NCBI RefSeq assembly: GCF_020509005.1
Contig: NC_063012.1
Coordinates: 2,914,001 to 2,978,000 of the forward strand
Direction of reading: 5' to 3'
From: Fulvia fulva
Lineage: Eukaryota > Ascomycota > Dothideomycetes > Mycosphaerellales > Mycosphaerellaceae
DNA length: 64,000 bases
Shown here: in pieces, positions 33,329 to 41,962 of the stretch
Position numbering within the stretch: position 1 is the stretch's first letter
Layout of the letters: the number at the start of each line of letters is the position of its first letter
Notes under the pieces: model-generated
Told to the model about the DNA's origin: nothing
Database searches by the model: none
What the model saw: only the letters and a program-made list of their open reading frames with translations
Translations under genes and position numbers: made by a program

Positions 33329-35455
33329 ATGCCTAGAGAACGCAACGCGGCGACACCATCAGCAGGTGGTCGCGCGCTCGTAGACAGTCAGGATACAGGC
33401 ACCGTCACGCCTCCCCCGAACCCAGACAACATGACTTCACAAACAGCGAACGGCGGCATGCGACCGCCACCTAAGCCTAAGGGCAAAAGCAAGCAGCGCA
33501 CATCTCTTTTCCCCGACCTCTCCTCTTTTCCTCAGAGTCAGACACAGGACGACAACCGGCGGGTCACAGTAGACACCGGTGTCGCGCTACAACAAGAGAT
33601 TGATAAAGCTTACCAGAAGGCCTTCGAGCGAGAAGAAGGTGGTGAGATTGACTTTACAGAACTGTTCGAGTTCAAGCTCGAAGAGAACCCAGGCGGCGAC
33701 CCAGACGAGGTGTATCTATCACTCGACGAGGCAGAACACATTCTCGCATCCGAATACCAGAATGTCACCCCAGACAACCTCACGACCCTTGCATCCCAAC
33801 ACCCGAAGACCACCCACGACTTCGTGCTACAAGCAGTCAACACGGCAATTACTAAGGGCAGACAACTCGATGTAATGGAGCGAGCCAACGACCTCCAGAA
33901 CACCCAGTACACCACGCTGTACACCGAATACGACCGCATCTACAAGATGCTGCGAAGTGAAGAGCTTGTCACACAGAAAATGGCAGCAGATCTCAAGAGC
34001 AAGAAGGATTGCGACCCAGCTAAGTTGCAAGAGCTGGGGAAGAAATACAAGGAAGCCAACAACCTGTGCAAGCAGTTCAGCGAGATCTGCGAGAAGGAGA
34101 AGAAGAAGGCACAAGATGCTGAGGCGAAGAACCAGGCCCTACAACAAGAAGTCGATGACCTGAAGGCTCGGCTTGAGGCAGGAGACACCACACAGAACGG
34201 AGGTAGGGGCCGCTCAGGCCGCCGACCCTCTCGTTCCCGCCCACGCGAGACCTCACTCGAGCAGCTATTGCGTAGGTATCGCGAAGCTGCTGGTGGAGGG
34301 GGCGGTGGCGGTGGTGGTGATAACGATAACGATGGAGACGACGATGACCGTGGCGACAATGGCCGAGGACGTGACAACGACCGTCCGCGACCAGGACCCA
34401 ACAACAGTCGTGACTCGAGAATGCGCAACACCCGCACCCAGACACCACTGGTTGACCTTCCAGAACGTCTCTTCACCATTGACCGCACCCTCACTCGCGG
34501 CATGGAGATCGGCAAGGGTGTGCCCGACCCTAAGCACTTCAAGAACGATGACGACCCCAATTTCGACAGCTGGTACAGCAGTGTTCTCCTAAAGCTGACT
34601 GTAGCAACCTTCCGCACTGAGGCAGATGGTCTGCGCTTCGTGTATGGGTGGACACAAGGTGATCCTCAGCGAAGCATCAAGCCGAGGATCCCTGTGCCTG
34701 GACAGCAGTCCTTCAACGAGTTCAAGACTGGAGAAGAGTTATTAGACTGGATGACACGCCAATATGGCACACGCAATGAGGGAACCAAGGCTATGGTTGA
34801 CATTGCTACCTGCAAGCAAGAACAAGGCGAAACCTTTGTAGCCTTCCATGCCCGCTACTCGAAGTTGCGCGCCTGGATGTCATGGACCGATGAGACCGAG
34901 CTCATGCTGTTCCGTAACCGACTGAACCGCAAGTACTTCATCAAGACCTTCGGCGACCGCGAAGTCGACCGCCGCCTAGACAGCATGCAAGACGTTATCG
35001 AGGAGTGCACCGCACTGGACGAGAGTTTCTACGAGACAGATCGACTATACCCGCAGAAGGAGCGCCCCCGGGGCAATGGCAACTCGAACAGCAATGGCGG
35101 CCAGAACAACCAGAACAACGGCAACGCAGTTGCTAGTGCCGCTGCCGGTGTAGCAGGTGCCTTGGTACAGCGCCCACTACAGTACGCTGGTACCAAGAAG
35201 AAGGAGGATCTGCCGACACATCTACAGAACCTGCCTACGCTCAACCGTGAGCAGCGCGAAGACCTTAAGAAGCAGGGTAAGTGCTACCGCTGCCGTACAG
35301 GTTCTCACGTGTCGACCAACCCTGAATGCCCAATGTATGGGTACGATGGCGACTATCGCCCACCGCGTCCACGCAATACCACGCCGAATCCGAACGCGAA
35401 CCTCAGTTCCCTAGCCGCCGATCCGCGGCAGGGAAATGGCACGACCGCTGCCTAA
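33329..35455 (+). CDS. gag: A Gag polyprotein
   Basis: This is a 708-residue structural protein. The N-terminal part is proline-rich and disordered. A long coiled-coil-like region spans about residues 175-285 (repeated Lys/Glu/Gln). An Arg-rich patch and a run of nine glycines (near residue 320) are followed by an Asp/Arg-rich stretch. A retrotransposon Gag capsid domain lies at about 385-570 (FDSWYSSVLLKL, FVAFHARYSKL, IEECTALDE). One zinc knuckle begins at residue 652 (CYRCRTGSHVSTNPEC, C-x2-C-x4-H-x6-C, longer than the usual last spacing). The start is the first ATG of the frame after the leader. The stop TAA at 35453 lies 16 nt after a -1 slippery site. It would form the virus-like particle and package the RNA. 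Confidence 0.95.
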   Translation: MPRERNAATPSAGGRALVDSQDTGTVTPPPNPDNMTSQTANGGMRPPPKPKGKSKQRTSLFPDLSSFPQSQTQDDNRRVTVDTGVALQQEIDKAYQKAFEREEGGEIDFTELFEFKLEENPGGDPDEVYLSLDEAEHILASEYQNVTPDNLTTLASQHPKTTHDFVLQAVNTAITKGRQLDVMERANDLQNTQYTTLYTEYDRIYKMLRSEELVTQKMAADLKSKKDCDPAKLQELGKKYKEANNLCKQFSEICEKEKKKAQDAEAKNQALQQEVDDLKARLEAGDTTQNGGRGRSGRRPSRSRPRETSLEQLLRRYREAAGGGGGGGGGDNDNDGDDDDRGDNGRGRDNDRPRPGPNNSRDSRMRNTRTQTPLVDLPERLFTIDRTLTRGMEIGKGVPDPKHFKNDDDPNFDSWYSSVLLKLTVATFRTEADGLRFVYGWTQGDPQRSIKPRIPVPGQQSFNEFKTGEELLDWMTRQYGTRNEGTKAMVDIATCKQEQGETFVAFHARYSKLRAWMSWTDETELMLFRNRLNRKYFIKTFGDREVDRRLDSMQDVIEECTALDESFYETDRLYPQKERPRGNGNSNSNGGQNNQNNGNAVASAAAGVAGALVQRPLQYAGTKKKEDLPTHLQNLPTLNREQREDLKKQGKCYRCRTGSHVSTNPECPMYGYDGDYRPPRPRNTTPNPNANLSSLAADPRQGNGTTAA

Positions 35456-38400
35456 GCGTGGTAGACAGCGGTCACCCGAACTTCCTAGGACAGAAAGAGC
35501 ATGAGATTGAGAGACACGGAACGCAAGAGACGGTAACAGACTATAGTGAGGAGCTTAAGATATCGGCATGCGCACTGGATAAGCAACAGCCAGCTGTGTA
35601 CCCTCACATAGTGTTACCCGTAATGATACAACAGAGAAAGGCTCGAGGCCTTGTAGATTCTGCTTCCACCTCTCTCTTTCTTGACTGGAAATTCACACGC
35701 AAATACACAATACCCCTGATCCCTTTGACGCAAAGCCGACGACTAACACTGGGAGATGGAACGGCCACTGCGCGGCAGATTACACACGCGGCCCCTGTAG
35801 ACGTAGTCATAGGCGATCATCACGAGCAAATGTTATGCTACGTCACCGACCTCGAATACGACATCGTCTTTGGCCTGCCGTGGCTTACAGCGCACAACCC
35901 AAACATCTTCTGGGAGACAGGCGAGGTGGCATTCAGGTCGGATTACTGCTTTGGTCACTGTCTACAGAATAAGACACCGACAACAGTGCAATCCCTGAAC
36001 CACCGCGAGAAGAAGAAGCAGGCACCAGTACGGTACGGACCAGAGCCCTTCACTGGAGATGTAGCGAGCTTCACAGCAGGAGGAGCAGAGCTGAATGCCT
36101 CATCATATGACCTGGAAGACATAGACGATGAAGAAGTGGACTGCCAGGGCGTTTCTCAACGCGCGTGGGGGATGTACGCGCACCGGCCTGGGGCTGAGTG
36201 CTTCTACATCATGCCCACTAGGCGTGAGAGCGACGGCGGAGAGCTTAAGCTGAGTGCAATGGCTGCTGATGATCTGGACCAATTCTTGAACAAGCAGTTC
36301 AATCACAACCCGAAGGAGAAGTTGCCGCCAATGTACCACGATATTGCGGACGCTTTCTCAGCTAAGGATCATGAAGGACTCCCACCTCACCGACTAGGCG
36401 TAGATCATGAGATTCACATTAAGCCTGATGGTCCACAAGAGCCACCATACCGCAAGCCCTACGGCCTAGCTGAGAAGGAGAACGAGGCAGTTAAAAAATG
36501 GCTAGACGAGCAAACATCTGAAGGGAAGGTGCGGAAAGCAGGGCAAAAGACGAACCAGTCTCCTGCACCAGTGCTAGTGGTACGTAAGCCTGGAGGTGGG
36601 CTGCGTGTTTGTATCGACTACAGAGGATTGAATGCGATCACTATCAAGAACCGGTATCCGATTCCCTTGATACAAGAGACGCTCAACCGCATGCACGGCA
36701 AGAAGTACTTCACAAAGCTGGACATTGTAGCAGCCTTCAACAAGTTACGGATAGCTGAAGGGCACGAGTGGTTGACAGCGTTTGCGACACGATACGGCAT
36801 CTACGAGTGTCTAGTGTTGCCATTCGGCTTGTGCAACGGACCAGCATCGTTCCAATCATACATCAACAAGGTCTTGCAAGAACACCTAGACGACTTTGTG
36901 TCGGCCTACCTGGATGACGTACTTATCTTCAGTGACACCTTGGAGGAGCACATTGAACACGTGCGGAAGGTTCTCACCAAGCTACGCGATGCAGGACTTA
37001 CAGTGGACATCGACAAAAGCGAATTCCACCAACAGAAGGTGAAGTATCTTGGGCTAATCATAACCCCTGACGGCATCGAGATGGACCCCGAGAAACTCGA
37101 ATGTATTCAGACATGGGAAGCTCCTGAGAACCTGAAGGATGTCCAGGCCTTCCTTGGATTTGCCAACTTCTACAGGCGATTCATCGAAGCATTTTCGCGC
37201 ATAGCTGCTCCTCTCACAAACCTGACCAAGTCGGACGGACCAAGCAATCACAAGAACAGAAGGATTCAATGGTCACTAGATTGCCAACGAGCCTTTGACA
37301 ATTTGAAAGCTGCGTTCAGCAAAGCCGGCATGCTCGCACATTACGTGCCAGGCAGGGAAACAGTAATAGAGACAGATTCTTCAGATTTTGTGAACGCCGG
37401 CGTGCTTTCGCAGTATGACGAGAATGGTGTGCTACATCCTGTGGCCTTCTACTCGAAGAAGTTGAGTCCACAGGAGTGCAATTATGAAATCTATGATAAG
37501 GAACTGTTAGCCATCATCAAGGCTTTTGAGGAATGGAGACCCGAGCTCGCCTGCGAGGCAGATGATGAGGACTCACAGCCAGTCAAGATTTACACCGACC
37601 ACAAGAACCTGGAATACTTCATGACGACAAAGCAGCTAAATCGGCGACAAGCGCGTTGGGCTGAGTTCTTGTCACAGTTCAACTTCAAGATAATATACCG
37701 TCCAGGACTTCAAGGTACAAAGCCAGACAGCCTGACGAGACGCAGCCAGGACCTTCCGCAGGGGGTGGACGACCCTCGGAACCAGCATCAGCATCAGACA
37801 TTGCTGCCTCCTAAGCGATTCCTTAAGATCGCCTCACTACAGGCAACAGTAGAAGATGCGCCGGAAGAAGAGGAACCAGTACCGCTAAACCCTGAAGCTG
37901 AAGAGTTTATGCCTACAGAACGAGATGCGCCTACTGAACAACCGGCGACGCGTGAAAGTCAGCGGGAAGCCGAACTCGAGTATCGAATGTCGACGGCGTA
38001 CGTAACCGATAACGAGCTCAAGACCGCGATTAAGGACCTGCAGAAAGACCGCACTCCTACACTGCTACAGAGAGCGAAGATTCACCCAGCACACTGCAAA
38101 GTGGATGGCGACCTGCTATATGTTCGAAACCAATACGACGGCTGGAGCTTATGGGTACCAAATGACCAAGCTTTACAGACCAGGATAATCAAGATAAACC
38201 ATGACGCTCCAGCAGCAGGCCATCCAGGACGAGCTCGCACTTATGAACTCGTAGCACGTGAATTCTACTGGCCTGGATTAGCGAGATCCGTGCGCAGATA
38301 CACCGCGAATTGCCGCACCTGCCGTACAACAAAATCTCTGCACTCCCAGCCACTAGGATTACTACAGCCACTTCCTGTTCCAGATCGGCCTTGGAAACAC

Positions 38401-40122
38401 ATTGCAGTCGACTTCGTTGTCGGACTCCCAGACAGCACTCTTGACGGCATGGTCTACAACAACATTATGACCGTCACTGACAGGCTCACTAAGGAAGTCG
38501 AGCTGATCCCTATTGGCGCAATGACAGCACAGAATACGGCAAGGCTTTTCCTCAAACATGTGTTCTGTCGGCGCGGGTTTCCTGACACCATTACATCAGA
38601 CCGTGGCAAGCAGTGGGTTGCTACCTTCTGGAAGAAACTCTGCAAGATGCTCCGCACAAATCGCAAGCTGAGTTCTTCGTATCACCCAGAAACTGATGGA
38701 CAGTCAGAACGCACTAACCAGGCGATGGAACAGTATCTCCGCATGTTCACCAACGAGGCACAGGATGACTGGGCAGAATGGCTGTGCCTTGCTCAGTTCG
38801 CGATCAACAATCACCTGTCTGAGACTACTGGTGTGTCGCCGTTCTACGCCACCTTAGGATACAACCCTGAGTTCATAGAGCGAGTTGACCTGAACGCTGG
38901 AAAGGAGGGAGGACTGACCACTCTCCAGCGACTGGACGCGCGATCAGCAGAAACCTTTGTGCGTCGAATTTGCGAGCTTCACAAACACCTTCAAGAGAAT
39001 ATGCGAATGTCACAAGCTCTCCAAGCAGAGGCAGCAAACCGCCACCGAAGCATTCCTCCAGACTACAAGGTGGGTGATTGGGTGTATCTTAGCACCAAGA
39101 ACATCCGCACGACTCGACCATCTAAGAAGCTGGACAGGAGATATGCCGGCCCTTACCAGATCACGGAAGTTATGCCGGCCAGACTCTCTTATCGACTGAA
39201 ACTATCAGACGCTCTAGTAGGACTTGATAACTGCTTCCACACCTCACTACTACAACGAGCCGACCACCCCGATTTCCCACCACTTGAAGGGCAGCATCTG
39301 GCGCCGCCACCACCGATAACTATCGAACCTGACACCACCGAGGCTGATGCAGCAGCCGATGTAGTGGCAGCACCTACGCACATGTACGAGGTGGAAAAGA
39401 TCCTTGACATGTACACCCGTAAGCGGGCAGGCAAGGTGAAGAAGGGGCACAAGCGCAAAGTAGATACATGGTACAAGGTGAAATGGGCTGGATATCAGAA
39501 CGAAGAGGATGGTGAGACCTGGCAACCTGCAGAGGACATGCTTGAACACGCAGCCGCCGCTGTTGCAGACTTTCACCATAACCGGCCGGAGTTGTCTACG
39601 CCTGTAGGCTTCGCAGCTCCATCTGACTGGTCCCTACCAGCCACTGAGATACTCGGGCTCAACTCGATCAGGGTCATTCCGAAAGACACCGTCACGAATG
39701 AGTCGCCTCGAGCCTTGCCTCTAATAGAATCTGCTCCGCACATATTCGATACTCGAGTGGAGCCTACAGAGCCTGCAATGATACCCAACTTTGGTCATAA
39801 GGATCATACGCGAGTGCGAGCCGAAGACAGACTTAGATCTGGGGCAAGCCAGCTAACTAGGCAACATGTTTCTCGAAGGAAGCCGGTCGAGGATAGTCTT
39901 GATAGAGCGAATGCGATGTTATCGGATGACGACAGGGCACTAGAGGATGATTCGGCGTTCGCGCGATTATGGAGCTCGACAGGCAAGTGGCCTCACAAGG
40001 TGAATAACGCTCAGAGGACTGAGGCGTGTTTTGGGAGGGGGGGTACTGTCACGGGCAGCCCGCGACCCCTCACTGTAGCTGCGTCGGCCCGGCTGAACCG
40101 CGGACCTTCTGCATCGGGTTAG
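35326..40122 (+). CDS. pol: A Pol polyprotein: protease, RT, RNase H, integrase, chromodomain
   Basis: The frame is -1 to gag and opens inside it. Translation probably enters by frameshift at 35431, so about the first 36 residues of the open frame are not used. Counting from 35326: aspartyl protease with LVDSAS at 109-114; reverse transcriptase with DYRGLN, FTKLD, the LPFGLCNGPASF block and YLDD at 528-531; RNase H with ETDSSD near 682 and TDHKNLEYF; integrase with an HHCC zinc domain from 959, first catalytic Asp near 1028, TSDRGKQW near 1091 and ETDGQSER near 1125; chromodomain at about 1353-1420 (YEVEKILDMY, WYKVKWAGY). The chromodomain classes it as a chromovirus. The frame stays open through the purine tract and ends inside the 3' LTR. 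The protease has DSA rather than the usual DSG or DTG. Confidence 0.95.
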   Translation: MPNVWVRWRLSPTASTQYHAESEREPQFPSRRSAAGKWHDRCLSVVDSGHPNFLGQKEHEIERHGTQETVTDYSEELKISACALDKQQPAVYPHIVLPVMIQQRKARGLVDSASTSLFLDWKFTRKYTIPLIPLTQSRRLTLGDGTATARQITHAAPVDVVIGDHHEQMLCYVTDLEYDIVFGLPWLTAHNPNIFWETGEVAFRSDYCFGHCLQNKTPTTVQSLNHREKKKQAPVRYGPEPFTGDVASFTAGGAELNASSYDLEDIDDEEVDCQGVSQRAWGMYAHRPGAECFYIMPTRRESDGGELKLSAMAADDLDQFLNKQFNHNPKEKLPPMYHDIADAFSAKDHEGLPPHRLGVDHEIHIKPDGPQEPPYRKPYGLAEKENEAVKKWLDEQTSEGKVRKAGQKTNQSPAPVLVVRKPGGGLRVCIDYRGLNAITIKNRYPIPLIQETLNRMHGKKYFTKLDIVAAFNKLRIAEGHEWLTAFATRYGIYECLVLPFGLCNGPASFQSYINKVLQEHLDDFVSAYLDDVLIFSDTLEEHIEHVRKVLTKLRDAGLTVDIDKSEFHQQKVKYLGLIITPDGIEMDPEKLECIQTWEAPENLKDVQAFLGFANFYRRFIEAFSRIAAPLTNLTKSDGPSNHKNRRIQWSLDCQRAFDNLKAAFSKAGMLAHYVPGRETVIETDSSDFVNAGVLSQYDENGVLHPVAFYSKKLSPQECNYEIYDKELLAIIKAFEEWRPELACEADDEDSQPVKIYTDHKNLEYFMTTKQLNRRQARWAEFLSQFNFKIIYRPGLQGTKPDSLTRRSQDLPQGVDDPRNQHQHQTLLPPKRFLKIASLQATVEDAPEEEEPVPLNPEAEEFMPTERDAPTEQPATRESQREAELEYRMSTAYVTDNELKTAIKDLQKDRTPTLLQRAKIHPAHCKVDGDLLYVRNQYDGWSLWVPNDQALQTRIIKINHDAPAAGHPGRARTYELVAREFYWPGLARSVRRYTANCRTCRTTKSLHSQPLGLLQPLPVPDRPWKHIAVDFVVGLPDSTLDGMVYNNIMTVTDRLTKEVELIPIGAMTAQNTARLFLKHVFCRRGFPDTITSDRGKQWVATFWKKLCKMLRTNRKLSSSYHPETDGQSERTNQAMEQYLRMFTNEAQDDWAEWLCLAQFAINNHLSETTGVSPFYATLGYNPEFIERVDLNAGKEGGLTTLQRLDARSAETFVRRICELHKHLQENMRMSQALQAEAANRHRSIPPDYKVGDWVYLSTKNIRTTRPSKKLDRRYAGPYQITEVMPARLSYRLKLSDALVGLDNCFHTSLLQRADHPDFPPLEGQHLAPPPPITIEPDTTEADAAADVVAAPTHMYEVEKILDMYTRKRAGKVKKGHKRKVDTWYKVKWAGYQNEEDGETWQPAEDMLEHAAAAVADFHHNRPELSTPVGFAAPSDWSLPATEILGLNSIRVIPKDTVTNESPRALPLIESAPHIFDTRVEPTEPAMIPNFGHKDHTRVRAEDRLRSGASQLTRQHVSRRKPVEDSLDRANAMLSDDDRALEDDSAFARLWSSTGKWPHKVNNAQRTEACFGRGGTVTGSPRPLTVAASARLNRGPSASG
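35431..35473 (+). promoter_or_regulatory. A gag/pol -1 frameshift signal
   Basis: The heptamer GGGAAAT (35431-35437) is in the gag frame as G GGA AAT, the X-XXY-YYZ form. A 5-nt spacer follows, then a hairpin with a perfect 8-bp stem, GACCGCTG (35443-35450) and CAGCGGTC (35466-35473), and a 15-nt loop. The gag stop lies in the loop. Slipping -1 enters the pol frame directly. Confidence 0.85.
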
Positions 40123-40230
40123 CGCGGCTTGGCTTTACTTTATAACTTCGCCGCGCCTCGCGCTCCTCTTTCGTAGCTTCGTAGAACAACAACTATCTCA
40201 TTCGGACCCTATGGTACGCGCGCCCTTACA
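40047..40230 (+). repeat. A 3' LTR
   Basis: It is identical to the 5' LTR over 184 bp and is preceded by the purine tract and TAC. The first 76 bp are also the last codons of the pol frame. It is followed by the target duplicate TAAGG. Confidence 0.97.
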
Positions 40231-40235
40231 TAAGG

Positions 40236-41295
40236 ATCGTAATATATAGAAGATATAGAAGGAGGATACTATTAAGTACCGCGACGCTTTCTAGAAGGAC
40301 CTAGGTACCGTACGAGGAGAAATATATTAGGCTAAGTAATAGCTTACTTAGGTCTAGTAGGAACTTAATAACCTAAAGACCTAACCTAGAGTATTCTTAA
40401 GTATAGTAATAGCCGCCGAGATTAGCTCGCTTACTATAAAGAACGATACCCTAAAGAAGTAAGCGAAGGAGGTACTTTAGTAGTTATCTAATAACGACTC
40501 AAAGATTAAGGCCCCCAAATTTGACCTTAATATATACAAGATAGAAGCCTAGAACTATTAGAGAGATATTAAGTAGCTTAATAAGTCGTAGTAAACTTAG
40601 GTAGATAACCTTAAGAAGTAACTCGACGACCGCCGAGGCCGCTCTCGAGTACGATCCTTACTATCTCGCGCTATATTATAGTGCCGTGCCCTATAAAACG
40701 ACCGAACTCTATCTAAGGACAAGAATAATAATAGTAGAGCTAGTAGAGCTAGTAATAAGGACCGCGGTAATAAGTAAGAGGACAAGGTAGCTCGCCGTAC
40801 TACTAGAAAGAAAGCTAAGAAGTCTATACGTAAGCTAGATAATAGTAACGACTCCGATCTATTATCTAATAAGTTATAGGAGGCCTCGGAGTCGGATAGC
40901 GATGCTCGTACTTATCGCCGCTCTTCTAAGAAGAAGCTAGTCTACGACTTCGAGTCTCTAGTTAAGTACGATCCGGACCTTAGCTAGCCCTTTAAGACTT
41001 AGCGTAGTATAGAGAAGCCTAAGAAGTTTGTCGGTACTATTAATAGTAAGCTATCTAGACCCTCCCTCGAGAAGTTCTTCTTCGAGTTAGAGACTATTAT
41101 CGACTATATAGTCTTCCGTAATAAGAAGGTAGTACTTAAGTTTATATACGACTTACTAGCCTTACTAGGTAACGACTAGGAGTTAGTTAGACCTAAGATC
41201 CCTACTATCTTAGGAAGTTAAACTAGTAGTAAGAAGACGTATATAGGCCTTAACGACCTAATTAAGGAACTCGCTAAGCGATATAGAGACCGTAA
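40236..41295 (+). pseudogene. E-family gag, second part
   Basis: This continues the E gag after the A insertion. It has a long helical region (about 40245-40660; LNNLK, VDNLKKQLDD), an Arg/Lys/Ser-rich linker (about 40660-40960) and the start of a Gag capsid domain (FVGTINSKL, LEKFFFELETIIDYIVF, then LLALLGND near 41155). Stops are of RIP type. The A-2 LTR cuts it at 41296, so the rest of gag and all of pol are outside the window. Confidence 0.75.
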
Positions 41296-41441
41296 TATTA
41301 CGGGTAGCCCGTAACCCCTTACTATAGCTACGTCGGCCCGGCTAAACCGCGGACCTTCCGTATTAGGTTAGCGCGGCTTAGCTTTACTTTATAACTTCGC
41401 CGCGCCTCGCGCTCCTCTTTCGTAGCTTCGTAGAATAACAA
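41296..41441 (+). repeat. A-2 5' LTR, first part
   Basis: It aligns with the first 147 bp of the A LTR with RIP-type changes (TATTACGGG for TGTCACGGG). It is interrupted by the minus-strand B copy; the last 37 bp are at 54034-54070. CAAC appears on both sides (41438-41441 and 54030-54033) as the visible target duplicate. Confidence 0.9.
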
Positions 41442-41962
41442 CTGTCAGGGCGAGAGCCTGGCCTGTGAGATGCAAGGGTGAAAGCGAGAATGTAGGTACG
41501 AAGTGTAGATACAAAAGGGTATAGTATAATTGCTACATAAAACAAAAGACGAAGGAAGCAAGAGAGGCCTAGGGAAGGCCAGATATTTATACGCGACCCT
41601 CGCGAGTGCGTGTCCCCGCATCAACAGGGCTAACCCGTGCGAAGCCGCGCTTAGTAGCTTCGCTCAAAACCTTATTCTAACCTGCCCTACGTTCCGAGTC
41701 TTCCACGTGCTTCTTCTAGGGTCTAGCGCAGTCGCGGGTGCTCGCGGGAGTGCCGTGAGTCACATAGTCACGAGCCGAAGTGAATCTGTCAAGGTTTAGT
41801 AGAGGGGTGAATTTGGAGGGCTAGGTCCCGTAGTGAATATTGCGGGGCATGTGATTCTTAGCGCTCTTATACTAAGCTAGACTGTTACTTCTTAACGACT
41901 TCTGAGCACTCTGAGGCTCTTCTGTCCCCACCTTCTGTACTCTCTGTGGGGAGACCATGACA
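41442..41962 (-). repeat. B-1 3' LTR
   Basis: About 520 bp long, it aligns end to end with the intact B LTRs, with TG...CA ends kept. Some C/T and G/A differences are present. On the minus strand it follows the run of G that forms the B purine tract. Confidence 0.92.

Larger units (their letters stand above)
33004..40235 (+). mobile_element. Intact A-family chromovirus (Ty3/Gypsy), recent insertion
   Basis: It has two identical 184-bp LTRs (33009-33192 and 40047-40230) and a 5-bp target duplication TAAGG (33004-33008 and 40231-40235). Gag and pol are uninterrupted, and a purine tract GGGAGGGGGGG (40033-40043) precedes the 3' LTR. CpA and TpG are at normal levels, unlike every other A copy in the window. 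It sits in the gag of the E element. It looks complete and potentially active, and was inserted after the last round of RIP acting here. Confidence 0.97.

Noticed and set aside
33610..34617. Several long minus-strand frames under the A gag
   Set aside because: Shadows of the low-stop, Arg/Asp/Gly-rich gag coding. No family features.
41530..41799. 89-codon frame in B LTRs, recurring at 47104-47373, 52872-53144 and 53597-53869
   Set aside because: It lies in the LTR opposite to the pol tail and recurs only because the LTR recurs. No start context or domain supports it.
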